Assembly (NCBI GenBank): GCA_032622095.1 | Contig: CP136063.1 | Location: forward strand, 12,813,814-12,877,813 | Length of the DNA stretch: 64,000 nt | Origin: Siphonodentalium dalli | Lineage: Eukaryota; Mollusca; Scaphopoda; Gadilida; Siphonodentaliidae | Reading direction: 5' to 3' | The notes under the pieces: generated by a model | Seen by the model: the letters and a program-made list of their open reading frames with translations, nothing else | Told to the model about the DNA's origin: nothing | The model's database searches: none | Position numbers and translations under genes: made by a program | Part shown: piece after piece, positions 23,140 to 36,819 of the stretch | Numbering within the stretch: position 1 is the stretch's first letter | Layout: every line of letters starts with the position of its first letter

Positions 23140-26100
23140 TACCTACCCTAATTTGTTTTCAGCTCATTAGCGGAAATAAATGTATTTTTTTTTTAGGCCT
23201 AGTCATAGTAAATTGTTTTGGAATCACAAATTTAATTATGGGCAGAGCCTGGTTGAAGTGCTATTTTGTGGCGAGTCATACTCGTCTTCGAGCTACTGAT
23301 GCCATGTTATCATGTATGCATGTTGCTATTGACGGTTTGTATATTGAAAGGATGAAACTGCTCGTAACCCTCATTGTAACATTTCACACCAGGTTCTGTT
23401 CACAAATCAAATTCAACAATTGATTCCAATGTAATTTATTTTCATACAAAATATTTTGGAACTAGAATTTCTTGATCAAATGTCAAATTACATGCTCTCG
23501 AGATAAAAGGAATATCATAAATAGGCTATACATATGACCATTAATTTTCAGCAAAACATCCACCCTGTATTAACTATGATCCTTATTTGGGTGTGTACTA
23601 TGTTTATTTAATTTCACTCACCAGCCTCATCTGCAAGTTGTGCCCTCAGATCATCGCAGGACCAAGTGTATGGGACTCATAATGGAAGTGTACAAGTTTC
23701 TGTCAAAACTTGGCCAAATCACTTGTCAGTCTTGTCTGATTATGACTCTGCATGTGGATTGTGAAAAGCATGAACATAATCCATCCGGCCCACACTATTA
23801 TTTAGATCTGTACTTTTATTCAATTTGGGGAATTATTCCACCCCATGGTAGTAGTTGGTACCATACTATTATCTGGTGTTTGTATATTTGTGTGTGATGT
23901 AATGACATGTAATATATGTAATATATCATAATATCATTCCCAGACAACTGTGGTATATGTTGGAATTATGGACACCACTTTGTCAGAAGTTAATATATAA
24001 TGGAACTTCATTTCTGCCTAAATGGATTATATACCGGTATGAGTACGGATATGCCCTATATTTTAGGCTATAAGCTACAACAAACATGAAGTTCCAGGCA
24101 CCACGACCATATGCACAGTGGGAATAACTGTAGGGCCTATACTTATATTGTATCACCTGCTTGTGTCTTATATTTGACCTATATATGCCTACATTTATAT
24201 ATGCTGAACAGTTTATTGTCTTACAGTATTTAGCATCATTGCCTTAGACCAAATACATCGTGTACATGTATCATCTTATTTGACGAATTCATCCGTGTAG
24301 ATACTAATGATACAAGCTGTGAAGCTAGCATGCTGTGAATATGTTCGTTATTTATATGTACTACATGTATATATGTTTCATTAAAACCACCCACCCAAGT
24401 TGACTCAACATGTATATATAGCCCACGTACATGTATAACCACACACAAGTCGATCGCAGCCATACCGGCCACCGCGTAATCATGCATACATACCAGGTAT
24501 ATGTAAGTGTGGGAATATGTGTATATACCCAAACACAGCAAAGGCCACACCTGTCATGTCCAGATAACATGGATGGTTTTGATACTTTATTACAATAATA
24601 CAAGTCACATTGTTTATGCCTACATTGGATAATCACCCAAAACGTATAGCAAGGAAGGGTTACACCGCTTATTATCAATGGGGGAAATGCAGTAACGCTA
24701 TGACGTTATATTCCACGATCCCACCAGAAACATGGCGGCCCGGCTCCAGTCGGATTTCATAGCGTCATGACGTAAGTCAACCTTCCCTTTGTTTACGTTC
24801 CCTGGCGCGAGCTACAGGTCATAGCTTTGGTCGGATCTTCATGAAATTTGTCATAGATGTTAATAATGACGTGTAGTTGGGAACAAGTTATTTTGAATTC
24901 ATCGGCCAAAAAACATGGCCGATGGCGGCCATGTTGGATTTCAAAATATATACATGTAATATGTATATGTGTAACTGTATATACATGTAATGTATAGAGG
25001 TTATCACCACATATGTTAGGGGTACAGCTACTTTTTCCAAAAACCAGGCATGCTAGGTTGGGTGTACTGGCTACCTCCAGACAATAGGATGTAGTCGTCA
25101 CAATACAAGTAAGGTATAATGGCGGTATTATGGGTAAAATTCCTATAAAAGTTAGTGACATCAATTTCGTACCAAGTTTATAGCCAAATTTATGAAAATG
25201 TGGTATGTGAATAATAAATAACATACTTAAGCATGAAGTAAGTTTGATCTTTCATCAATCTTAATGTCTATTTCCACTGTGTTTATCAAGTAATACTTTC
25301 CCCACAACACAAGTTGGCATTTTATGTCAATTCGGTCGAGGTAATTCAATATTTCTGCAGCTGGGTAAAAAATATCAAAATAAAAAAAAATAAAAAAAAT
25401 TCCCTACCTACCTACCCTAATTTTTTCACTCCGTTATCGTAAACACACAATCTTTTTTTGTTTGGCCTTAACAATTTGATCGAATCAACCTGGTTATCAG
25501 GTGGGATCTCATAATACCAAATGAAAAATTAACATAGAGATTAGTACTATAAATAGTAATTACTAACTTAATAGTCATTGTTTCTGTACTACATGTAGTA
25601 TATTATGTATGTGTCTTACTTGAATTTTATAAAATAGCCAATTATATGAATTAGAGTGATAATAGTAAGTCTCATTTCAAGCAGGATAAGCATAATCCAT
25701 TGAACCAAAAGATATCTGACAATGACTTACAGGTATAAGCATTTCCAATCCATACATATATAAAAATTTCCAGAGTTATGCTTGAGAAACTTGATCAAAT
25801 TGACCTCTCAGTAAATTTCAAAATACTGACTCAAAGTGCCCAAGATTAGCTCTAATGCAATGGGTTATCAAAATAATTTTTCCAGCGGAAGAGCCCCCAC
25901 CATCAGCCACCACCATCAGCAGGGGGTCACCCCTCCCAAACCTTCCTCCACTCAGGCCTTCAGTATATGCCTTCGGCATATCATTGCCCAAAATCAGGTG
26001 TCCCCGACTGACCCCAGTTGTCGCCACACCATATGGGAAATATTAGGATTATCAAAGACTATATTAGTATATAGACTAGTATATATGTAAATATTAAAGC

Positions 26101-26261
26101 ATATGTAAGACTGAATTGGAGTTTCTAGTGCCCCTGTCAGTCATCTGGGTTAACCTGATTGGGGCTAAGAAGTGCATAGTTTGGGTTATTGACAAGTATT
26201 ATACAGTTATTTTTAAACATACTGAAAAAAAAAGTTTAAAAAAAAAGGTAAGCCTACCTAC

Positions 26262-27214
26262 TAGTCCAGACGCCAGGATTTTTTTTTTAGATTCTGTTCA
26301 ACCGGCCACCAAGAAAATTTCCGCCTATTGCCTGTTGTGGGGAACTACATTGTGGTTGATGTAAGGGTGGATATAATTTCTGAAAGTGTTGCAAATTTTT
26401 TTTATTCATGGTTTTTGATTGAATAAAGCTTAAAATAACCATAAACTGATATTTCAAACTACAGATGACACTTTATGTCATATTGGCATTATTTCCATTT
26501 AAAATGTTAGGAATAGAGATATTATTTCACATCGCCATACAAGATTTTGGAAAATAAATACTATTTTCGAAAAATAAATTATTTAAGTGCGTTTTTTGGG
26601 CAAATATTTGCTTTCGTTTCAATTTATTTCTGAAACTGATAGCACACAGCTTGTAATTTCGCTAGTTAAATCCGAATGTTAAGGCGTAATAATTTTCTAC
26701 GACAAACTGGGAAGTCAAATTGCCAGAAAAAAACTCTGGATAATGCCTTGAATGACTATTTTTTGTAAAAAATATAAACCTCCCCCCTAAAATTAGAAAA
26801 TTGTCATTTTTGGCAGTTTTGATCATAAGACGCTTGTTATGTAATATCACAATGGAAATACACCAGTACCCGATCTTACCGTTGTCACAATGTCAACGGA
26901 GGGTCAAATTAGTACCGAGTTGTAGCTTTAAGCTAAACCTAGTGATTGCATATAAATATTCAAGACGGCATCCATCATTCAATAAGTGAAATCAGACCAT
27001 ACGGATGTGATCATATTATATTTAGTTGCAGGACATAAAGCTCAAGTTTGAACCACTTCTGAATGTCTAAAAGTTCATACAGCAACTGAAAAAGTTAACT
27101 GCCATAGTTTTGTAAGGTGATATAATCCTGAGTTGTAAGAATTTACATTCACAACAAGCACTGAAATGGCAATATAATCATTTTGTTTTTTGGGAAAAAT
27201 TTAATTTTTCGCCA
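26262..27214 (+). repeat. Left terminal inverted repeat, copy B
   Basis: Starts TAGTCCAGACGCC and ends tttttcgcca. Nearly identical to the left arm of copy A. Confidence 0.85.
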
Positions 27215-27286
27215 CTAAGTAAAATAACATGTGCAAATAGTAATTGGTACGAAATAAAACTAGTTGGGTATGCTATAAACTGTTCT

Positions 27287-30200
27287 CATCGCTCACTTCT
27301 CCGTCACTCGTACAGTTATTGTCACACATTTATTGATCGCAGCCACTTGCATCGGTGCATTGAACATCCTCTTTCCTACAACGTCAACGTCATGTACTGC
27401 AATCGGACTTGCACTTGCATATGTTGAGTTCGAGAACGACAGTCGGAGCTGGAGCGAGTGACATCATCTCCGGAACAAGGTGCCCATTATAATTATTAAG
27501 TATCCAGCCATTTGGGTCGTGGTAATGTCAGCAACAACATTGGGAAAAGAGCATGAGTCCATATATACGTTCGATAGTTAACGCGTTTTGGGTGGGAATT
27601 GAATGAGTCCATGGTCGGTGGCAGTTTGTCCCTTCTCGCGTTCTTCGTAGCGCAAGTCATCCAGGGATGTCGAATCACGGTTGGAATAAACAAAAGAAAC
27701 AAGAGACACAAATGTTTCCCTCATATGGTTCGGAATGCGAGTCGGGTCCTCCCCCGTCTGCGTAAACTCCGGGATCAGTTCTGGGTGATCTTTCAATGTT
27801 CTGAACCATTTCAATTTCCTAATAGAACTGAATGCGTTTGTCGAATCGCATCCGCTCAATTCATGAACTGCTGGAATAATCAGTGACATGTCCTTGCCCA
27901 CAACCTTTGCAAATCATGTACTGGGATATATCGACGTCGTTTGCCATTACCAGTTAGGAAGAATAACTCGTATACCCAGTAGTACACAAAACATTGGGCA
28001 CATCGCCAGAACGTCTGAGTCACCACTCCAAACAATGAATATTTCAACTTGCAGTTCACATGCTGCATGCCCCATGTGTACGAACATTCTTGAGTCAAGT
28101 TTATTCGCGTTCGGACTCAAGATACCCAGACCAACCGCAACCATCCTTTGATAAAAACATTACTTTCTTTGAATCTGGAAATCCACCCGCAAGAAACACT
28201 TGCTGGCCATGCGACAATAACAATGGTATCTTTAGGGACCAATTATTGGATAAGAAGTTGACCATGTTTATTTTGTGAAGTTCTGTTCGAGTCATGCATT
28301 CCATTCATTTCCAAAGTTTGCAACGCAACTGAGGATTTTGAATGGGGCGTGATATAGAATCGGTTTAGAGCTGCAGACTGGCAACACAAATCCCAATATT
28401 TACCACAGTCCATATTTATGGATTGTTTTATGGCCATAACATGCCAAACTTCAGAGAAAGACTGGCATGTGTCTTTCGGAAAAACGACAAATGCTATATG
28501 CAGTTTCTTCTCGAACATTAGTCTCGGCTCCGCTACATTGACTATGGCCCCACCGGGCGTAGTTTACATGTTTACACATGAAATCCAGGGGAATCATTTC
28601 TGCTGGTGTCCCAATTTCATACAACACATTATCATGGTCAATTGGATGCGGCGGTTCAATGTGTTCTTCATTGCAACTATGCCAGTCTAAAACGACTTCC
28701 ACCTCAACTGTCCAAATGTTTTGTTCATCAGCTTATGCAAACGAAATCCACGGTTATACGATTTTCCGCATACAATCCGGTTTAAATTGGCGCCACCATG
28801 CACCCAGCTTCTATAACAATGTCTTCGAAGCCACTTCATAGCTCTGTACATCCCTACCATCGTCGTTATCAAATTCATCAGGGTTCCTCCATTCAATCAT
28901 ATGAGCCTTGCAGTATGTTGCTTCGTCGTATGCTACATAAGACCAATTATGTCCTAGAGTCCTGAACAAATTCTGAAATCGTTTCGTCGTTGTAAATACT
29001 GTTTCAAAATCAGTCGCTGAACCAGGAACCATCGGACAACATCCAATGTTAGTCTTCGTCACGTTCATTCGATTAGTGACACTAGCATGATATACACTCC
29101 AGCCAGGAACATATCCCCGATTTACCTCTCTCAAAATGTACATCGAATAACTTAGTCGGTATTGTGTAAGAGAACATAGCTTTTGTCTCATGTATGCATG
29201 TTCTTTGGATCACACGTTGAACCAACGGATGCGCATTTTCCAGTTAGATGCACTGGGCCCTGGTTGGCGTTCATCCTTCTTTGGAATCACACCGAAGCAA
29301 ACCTACTGAGATCAGCTGCCTGATAGCACACCATATTCACCACGTCGTGGTTATATCCACCTACAGATGCTGTCGCTGCCCCATATGTCATATTGGTTGG
29401 CACTGTCAATCCGTCTCTCTCAATTTGTTCAAAACATGTGTAGTACTGGACGTTAACTGCAGTTCCTTGAGGATAGCCCTGGTGTTTGATGCGACATTGA
29501 TGGCATTCTGTATATTAAGGGATTTACTGATCGCGAGTTCAGGTTTAGTCCGTGATTTATCAATAAAACACACTTTGTCAGAGTAATTCAGTTCAATCTT
29601 TTCCTTCAGTTTCTGTGTAGTGTAGACCTTGCTACACTTCGGTTTGCCTATTTGTCGTAATATGTCCAGGAACTTTGATAGTAGATGATCCATATCATAT
29701 GTGACACCTTTTTCAAAGTCCGGGAGAATACACCCATCAAATGTTCCAGTGCAACACCGTGTGGGGTAATCGTGTTACTGGAGGTGGTGGTCTCCAGCAG
29801 ATATTTACTATGACACAACCTGTGATGTCTTGCCTCAAGTGCTATCAACTTCGAAAAGTCAAACCAAACACGCCGTTGCATCATGTCATCCTCCTTTTCC
29901 TTCGCACATCGTTCGGTAATTTCGCAAGATGTAAATGTACTGACCCGAACTAATGTCTTTACTCCCAAGTGAGACAACTTTGAGCATATAAGACATCTAG
30001 TTTTGAAGTCGAAATATTCTCTTGTAACTTGTGGATTTGTCTGATCAGCAGTCGTGGATGTGGGCTGTTTGACTAATCTGAGATCCGAAGAACTTGTGAA
30101 ACTGGAGATTGGAGAAACAACTCTTATGCAAACTTATGTTGATATCTTTAAGGTCAATTCCATATTCTTCATATGATGATCGACGAACACCCAGAGCAAC

Positions 30201-30380
30201 TGAAAACGATTCCAAACAAGAATCGGAAGCTTTTCGCAGATTCTCGTCTTTTAATTTCTGACATACTAAACACCGTTTGAAATTCAACGAAAGTTTACAC
30301 TTTTTGGCAACGGGTATTAATTTGAGAGCACTCGTCTCCATTTCAATTGAGTCACTGTAATCTCCAGTTAAATGCAGCAA
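27287..30380 (-). pseudogene. Broken PIN/XPG-like transposon gene, copy B
   Basis: Same series of minus-strand blocks as copy A, 8,472 bp later: N-terminal Cys block at 30,380-30,045, ALEARHHRLCH at 29,977-29,648, CFIDKSRTKPEL at 29,693-29,406, IEWRNPDEF at 29,191-28,811, IVWSGDSDVLAM at about 28,144-27,947 and HELSGCDSTNAF at 27,901-27,578. Frameshifts fall at the same places as in copy A, so the gene was already dead when the unit duplicated. Few residues differ (for example SCEITER here against SCETTER, and FFGSQ against FFGTQ). Confidence 0.7.
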
Positions 30381-30659
30381 ATTATTAAGGTTTGATACCA
30401 GGAATTTTCCGGAAAATTACAAAGCAGGCACTATCAGTTAGAAAACATTAATCAATCGAACGCTGATTTTAGCCCTAAAAATGCACTTCATTGAGTATTT
30501 TTCGAAATCAGTATAACTATTAGAGCTCGTGTTGTAGCTACGACATATGGAATCTTTATTTTAACATAATGATGATTAGTAATGCCATAAAGCCATAACT
30601 TGTCATAGCTAGTTCGAGTTTTCGGTTTATGGTTATTTTAAGCGGATAACGATGAATGA

Positions 30660-31611
30660 TGGCGAAAAATAACTTTTTCACACAACAAAATAATATTGCC
30701 AGTTAAGTGCTTGTACATGTAAATTCCTATAACTCAGGATTATATTACTTTACGAAACTATGAAAGTTAACTTTTTTCAGTTGCTGTATGAACTTCTAGA
30801 CATACAAAAGTTGTTCAAACTTGGGTTTTAAGTCCTGCAACTAAATATAAATTGATCACATCCGTGTGGTCTGATTTCGCTTATTGGATGTAGAAGCCGT
30901 CTTTAATATTTATATGTAATCCAAAGGTTTGGTTTAAAGCTACATCTCGGTACTAACTTGACCCTCCGGTGACATTGTGAACACGGTAATATCGGGTACG
31001 GGTGTATTTCCATTGTAATATTACAGAACAAGCGTCTTTTTAACGAAACTGCAAAAAATGACAATTTTTCTAATTTTAGGGGGGAGGGTTATATTTTTTA
31101 CAAACAATAATCATTAGAGGCACTATCTGAAGTTTGTATCTGGCAATTTGACTTCCCAGTTCATTGTAGAAATTTATTATGCTTTGACACAAGGAATTCA
31201 TTATGGAGATTACAAGCTGTGTGCCATCAGTTTCAGAAATTAATTGAAACGAAAGCAAATATTTGCCAAAAAAAACCCTTAAATATTTTTTTTCGAAAAT
31301 AGTATTTATTTTCCAAAATCTTGTGTGGCGATGTGGAATAATATATCTATTACTAAGACTTTGAAGGAAAATAATGCCAAAATGACATAAACTGTCATCT
31401 GTAGTTTGAGTTTTCAGTTTATGGTAATTTTAGGCTTAATTCAATTAAAAACCATGAATAGAAAAAAATTGCAACACTTTCAGAAATTACATCCACCCTT
31501 GCATGGACCACACTGTAGTCCCCCACAACAGGCAACACGTGGAAATTTTCTTGGTGACCGGTTGAACTAACTCCTAAAATAGAGCCCTTTTCAGACTTGG
31601 CGTCTGGACTA
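30660..31611 (-). repeat. Right terminal inverted repeat, copy B
   Basis: Reverse-complement partner of 26,262-27,214; ends ggcgtctggacta. Confidence 0.85.
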
Positions 31612-33284
31612 TACCTACCCTAATTTGTTTTCAGCTCATTAGCGGAAATAAATGTATTTTTTTTTTAGGCCTAGTCATAGTAAATTGTTTTGGAATCACA
31701 AATTTAATTATGGGCAGAGCCTGGTTGAAGTGCTATTTTGTGGCGAGTCATACTCGTCTTCGAGCTACTGATGCCATGTTATAATGTATGCATGGTGCTA
31801 TTAACGGTTTGTATATTGAAATGGTGAAATTGCTCGTAACCCTCTTTGTAACATTTCACACCAGGTTCTGTTCACAAATCAAATTCAACAATTGATTCCA
31901 ATGTAATTTATTTTCATACAAAATATTTTGGAACTAGAATTTCTTGATCACATGTCAAATTACATGCTCTCGAGATAAAAGGAATATCATAAATAGGCTG
32001 TACATATGTCCATTAATTTTCAGCAAAACATCCACCCTGTATTAACTATGATCCTTATTTGGGTGTGTACTATGTTTATTTAATTTCACTCACCAGCCTC
32101 ACCTGCAAGATGTGCCCTCAGATCATCTCAGGACCAAGTGTATGGGACTCATAATGGAAGTGTACAAGTTTCTGTCAAAACTTGGCCAAATCACTTGTCA
32201 GTCTTGTCTGATTATGACTCTGCATGTGGATTGTGAAAAGCATGAACATAATCCATCCGGCCCACACTATTATTTAGATCTGTACTTTTATTCAATTTGG
32301 GGAATTATTCCACCCCATGGTAGTAGTTGGTACCATACTATTATCTGGTGTTTGTATATTTGTGTGTGATGTAATGACATGTAATATATGTAATATATCA
32401 TAATATCATTCCCAGACAACTGTGGTATATGTTGGAATTATGGACACCACTTTGTCAGCAGTTAATATATAATGGAACTTCATTTCTGCCTAAATGGATT
32501 ATATACCGGTATGAGTACGGATATGCCCTATATTTTAGGCTATAAACTACAACAAACATGAAGTTCCAGGCACCACGACCATATGCACAGTGGGAATAAC
32601 TGTAGGGCCTATACTTATATTGTATCACCTGCTTGTGTCTTATATTTGACCTATATATGCCTACATTTATATATGCTGAACAGTTTATTATCTTGCAGTA
32701 TTTAGCATCAGTGCCTTAGACCAAATACATCGTGTACATGTATCATCTTATTTGACGAATTCATCCGTGTAGATACTAATGATACAAGCTGTGAAGCTAG
32801 CATGCTGTGAATATGTTCGTTATTTATATGTACTACATGTATATATGTTTCATTAAAACCACCCACCCAAGTTGACTCAACATGTATATATAGCCCACGT
32901 ACATGTATAACCACACACAAGTCGATCGCAGCCATACCGGCCACCGCGTAATCATGCATACATACCAGGTATATGTAAGTGTGGAAATATGTGTATATAC
33001 CCAAACACAGCAAAGGCCACACCTGTCATTTCCAGATAACATGGATGGTTTTGATACTTTATTACAATAATACAAGTCACATTGTTTATGCCTACATTGG
33101 ATAATCACCCAAAACGTATAGCAAGGAAGGGGTACATCGCTTATTATCAATGGGGGAAATGCAGTAACGCTATGACGTTATATTCCACGATCCCACCAGA
33201 AACATGGCGGCCCGGCTCCAGTCGGATTTCATAGCGTCATGACGTAAGTCAACCTTCCCTTTGTTTACGTTCCCTGGCGCGAGC

Positions 33285-33870
33285 TACAGGTCATAGCTTT
33301 GGTCGGATCTTCATGAAATTTGTCATGGATGTTAACAATTACATTTAGATGGGAACGAGTCCTTTTGGGGTCATTCGGCCAAAAACATGGCCGCCAACAG
33401 CCATCTTGGGTTTTTCTCTTTGCAATGACTAAATCCTTTGGCACAGGTTACAGATCGTACCTTTGGTCAGATAAATATGAAATTTGTCATGGCTATTGAC
33501 ATTGACATGTAGATGCGAACGAGTCATTTTGGGGTCGTTTGACCAAAAACATGGCCGCCAGCGGTCATCTTGGATTTCATAATTCAATCCATTAGCACGG
33601 GCTACAGGTCGTATCTTTTGTCGGATCTTCATTAAAATTGTCATGGATGTTAAAATTGACATGTAGATGGGAAACGAGCCATCTTGTATTTTACTCTTTA
33701 GACGACTAAATCCTTTGACACAGGCTACAGGTCGTATCTTTTGTCGGATCATCATGAAATTTGTGATGGATGTTAACAATGACATGTAAATGGGAAGGAG
33801 TCTTTTTGGTTCATTTGGCAAATAAAACATGGCTGTCGTGGCCATCTTGGATTTTAATCTTTGCATAACT
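33285..33870. repeat. ~160 bp tandem repeat block after unit 3
   Basis: Four diverged units (atgaaatttgtcat-type phrase near 33,313, 33,477, 33,632 and 33,755). The 150-codon minus frame at 33,429-33,881 is a by-product of the repeat, since the period keeps the frame open. Confidence 0.75.
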
Positions 33871-34719
33871 AGGCCTTTCAACTTTCTACATTCCTAATCG
33901 CTCCATTGACAGTAACACGTGAAATTATTCCCATTCCAAATTGAGCTACAGTGTCATAAATACATTTCAGTCAATTCACATTTACATGTAAACCAATTTC
34001 ATCATTGTTTTCTTCATTAAAGGAAATTGCAAAATCATCGTTGATTCCATCATATCAACATTTCATTATCAACTGGGTGGTTGCTCCATTACGCGTCACA
34101 TACGATCATATTACACGCTCGGAACACGGGCTCCACTGGCCGCTATGGAGAATCACCACAGCATAACGCCTGAACATTAAATGTTATGATTAAGCATTAC
34201 AACTGTAGCGCACAAAGAGGCCTGATCTACACAGCGATATGGTATGCGATTTTCTTGTTATCCTGTTCCCTCTTTTGGTGGTTCTAGAGCTCTCGAACGA
34301 TATAACACAATCCCATAACAGACGTGAGCATGTTCAATAATTTAGTTTGTAATTCCAGGAACTATTATCTCGCGTTATTAAAGTGTCCAAAGGAGGTTGT
34401 ATTTCAGTTGTAAATTGAATGACTTATTATTCTGTAGCACGTGCATAATAATATTATTCTAACTGGGACAATGACTCGTGAAATTATGCAGAATCGGTGT
34501 CTTGTTGTATGACATTCTTAATTTATCATTATTGATAATCGACTATAAAATTACAAAAAGGAGACTGAACCTTTTGGCACCAGGAACATTGCGAATTGGA
34601 AGTTTGACATAGGACTGTACTTCCAAAGAAGAGGACAAATAGACCAACTATTTTCCGTTGTAACTGATACATTTGTCACGTCCCCCCATTTTGAGGAAAT
34701 ATACATGTTGCCATGTTAC
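33871..34719. other. Non-coding stretch
   Basis: No gene, array or inverted repeat that I can support. Confidence 0.4.
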
Positions 34720-35405
34720 TGGGCTGACAGAACGTCTTCAGACACATATCTTGTCACCAGTGTGGATTCTCTTATATATTGTAAGACTCACGGTCACGGC
34801 GAACTTCTTCTAACAAACGTCGCACCTATAAGGTCGGTCACCAGTGTGGATCGTCAGGTTGACGGACAGACTGGGAACAACATTGCATACTCGTATGATT
34901 GACCACCTATGTGTGTTATCATATGCTTAGGCAATGAACCGTACTAACTAAATACTTTTATGGTACACATCACACGTCTATGGGCGATTGACTGTGTGAT
35001 TTCTCTTGTGTTGGTATGATTGGGGGCTATTCAAACCACGTCATACTCGTATGGTCGATCACCTGAGTGGAATCTTTTGTCATGGAACTGGACTCACTAA
35101 GTGCCTTTTGGTACAAGTCACGCGTGTATGGGCGATTGACTGTGTGATTTATCTTGTGTTGGTATGATTGGAGGCTATTCAAAGCACGTCACACTCGTAT
35201 GGTCGATCACCTGTGTGGAATCTTTTGTCACGGAACCGGACTCACTAAGTGCCTTTTGGTACACGTCACACGTGTATGGGCGATTGACTGTGTGATTTAT
35301 CTTGTGTGGGCATGACTGAAAGCTATTCAAACCATGTCACACTCGTATGGGCGATGGCCACTATGGATTATCGGGTTGACTTTGTCATGAAAATCGTTCA
35401 GCGCC
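34720..35405 (-). pseudogene. Eroded C2H2 zinc-finger array
   Basis: A period of about 168 bp (two fingers) is visible, for example in repeated gtgtatgggcgattgactgtg. Read on minus it gives finger remnants such as RPYECDM followed by AFSH, and YTCDVYQKALSESG preceded by HTVNRP. The second Cys and the His pairs are often lost, and stops interrupt every frame. The remnant continues the theme of the arrays at 37.3 and 62.8 kb but belongs to a finger subtype with RPYxCD linkers. Confidence 0.5.
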
Positions 35406-35409
35406 CGTC

Positions 35410-35660
35410 AAAATGTATTGAGTCAGTTTACTTCAAAAGCTGTAATTTTTTTATTACAAAAGTGGAGACCTAGTTTTTTAACTACAAAAGCTTGCGTTTT
35501 TTACTCCAAAAGCGGAGACCTCACATTACTACAAAAGCTGGCGATTTTATTACAAAAGCGGTGAGTTACTTCAAAAGCTGGCGTTGTTTACTTCAAAAGT
35601 GGAATCCTACTTCAAAAGTGGTAATTACTTCAAAAGCTTGCGTAACACCAGGACTCACCA
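35410..35660. repeat. Short tandem array of ttacttcaaaagctgg variants
   Basis: About ten degenerate units of 20-35 bp, each with (t)tactncaaaagc/tgg. Non-coding simple array. Confidence 0.7.
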
Positions 35661-36281
35661 CCAGTTTCATCAGATGAAGACTGTGACGAATCGCTTGGAT
35701 GTCGCTTACGACAATATGGAACTCAGGTAGCGAAAAGCAAATACTCAAATATCATCATCATTCTAGTTGATTTCTTTGGCCTAGAAAACATGGGTCTGTG
35801 GATAAAAATTATGTTTTCGATGAAAATATGGGTAAAAATTGGGATTTTTGGTGGCCATCTTGAAAAATGCGGAAAACCAGTTTCCGGTTGGTCAAATTCA
35901 ATTCCCATTAGCTTCAATGGATTCTTTGACCCTGAAAACATGGTATAGACATCAACATTAGGTGCATCATAACCTGAGATACAAGAAAAGATAATTGTTC
36001 GCGGCGGCCGTTTTGAAAAATGGCGGGAAACCGGTTTCCATCCCTACATATTTCTTGGTAACATGCCTAGTCTTATTCAGAAAGGTTTAACGAACAATAT
36101 GATACCAATCTAGTGGGGGTTGCATGGGGGTGTTTCTAGCCCACGTACTGTACGAGTTCATCACCAAATCGTTATAATATGGTTAGGCACACAATTGTGG
36201 ACATGCAGTTGGAATTTCAGGGTGGGTGCCCAACTGAACATTTTCTTTGTTGAAACATGTCGCACAAAAAATGGTAAACAG
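35661..36281. other. Non-coding stretch
   Basis: Two diverged phrases (tttctttggcctagaaaacatgg and ttctttgaccctgaaaacatgg) suggest an old ~180 bp duplication at 35,755-35,945. No gene seen. Confidence 0.4.
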
Positions 36282-36285
36282 TTAA

Positions 36286-36815
36286 AGGTGGATTATCTCT
36301 TTGTAAACATGTATTATATAGTTACCAGGGTATAAAATATTAGATTTGAATCGAAGACTCCTGTCCGGAAATGCTTCTTCTATCGATTAATATTAATTTT
36401 ATTTCGAATAGTTTCTGTTCTAAAAAGGTGTGTTCGTTTCAGCTAACGAACAATAGTGGTTACTGTTAACAGAGACCAGAAATTTTATTTAACAATTTTG
36501 TCACAAATAACCGTTAATTATACTTATTACCGCTTATATATGTGGAACAAAACAATACAAACAACCAATCTGTGACATTTGACTTTCGTTGCGTAGCCGC
36601 AGGAACAGACCAGTGCTCTATATCGCAATATGGTATCATCCGAATGGTCTGTTCTAAAAATAGTAACAAGAACGGTCCCGATTTAATATTCGCAATAAAA
36701 TCAATACTAATTGATTCTAATTGAAGCTTTTCCGGACAGGGGTCTTCAGTTCATATCTATTATTTTATACCGACGCAACTATTTAAAATTTGTTATTTAA
36801 AGAGATAATCCATCT
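36286..36815. mobile_element. TTAA-flanked MITE family 'GGTGGATTATC', complete copy
   Basis: Flanked by TTAA at 36,282-36,285 and 36,816-36,819. Ends are AGGTGGATTATCTCTTT and AAAGAGATAATCCATCT. Longer subterminal inverted similarity includes tccggaaatgcttc and gaagcttttccgga. 530 bp, no coding capacity. At least five more full or partial copies lie at 56.0-62.5 kb. Confidence 0.75.
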
Positions 36816-36819
36816 TTAA

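Larger units (their letters stand above)
16491..24963. repeat. Tandem unit 2 (8.47 kb, carries the transposon)
   Basis: Same 3.12 kb body as unit 1, interrupted at the tacctaccc site by the 5,349 bp transposon. The next unit repeats at a distance of about 8,473 bp with very few substitutions. Confidence 0.9.
26262..31611. mobile_element. 5.35 kb DNA transposon, copy B
   Basis: Same element at the same site of the next tandem unit, flanked by the same gcctacctac and tacctaccc sequences. It shares the internal breaks of copy A. It therefore arose by duplication of the unit and not by a second insertion. Confidence 0.9.
24964..33315. repeat. Tandem unit 3 (carries the transposon, 3' end lost)
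   Basis: Near-identical to unit 2 up to about 31,780, then with more substitutions (for example around 31,790-31,830). Near 33,315 it diverges into tandem copies of the ~160 bp repeat instead of entering another unit. Confidence 0.9.

Noticed and set aside
33429-33881. 150-codon minus frame as a gene
   Set aside because: It lies in the ~160 bp non-coding repeat and has repeated internal phrases without any domain.
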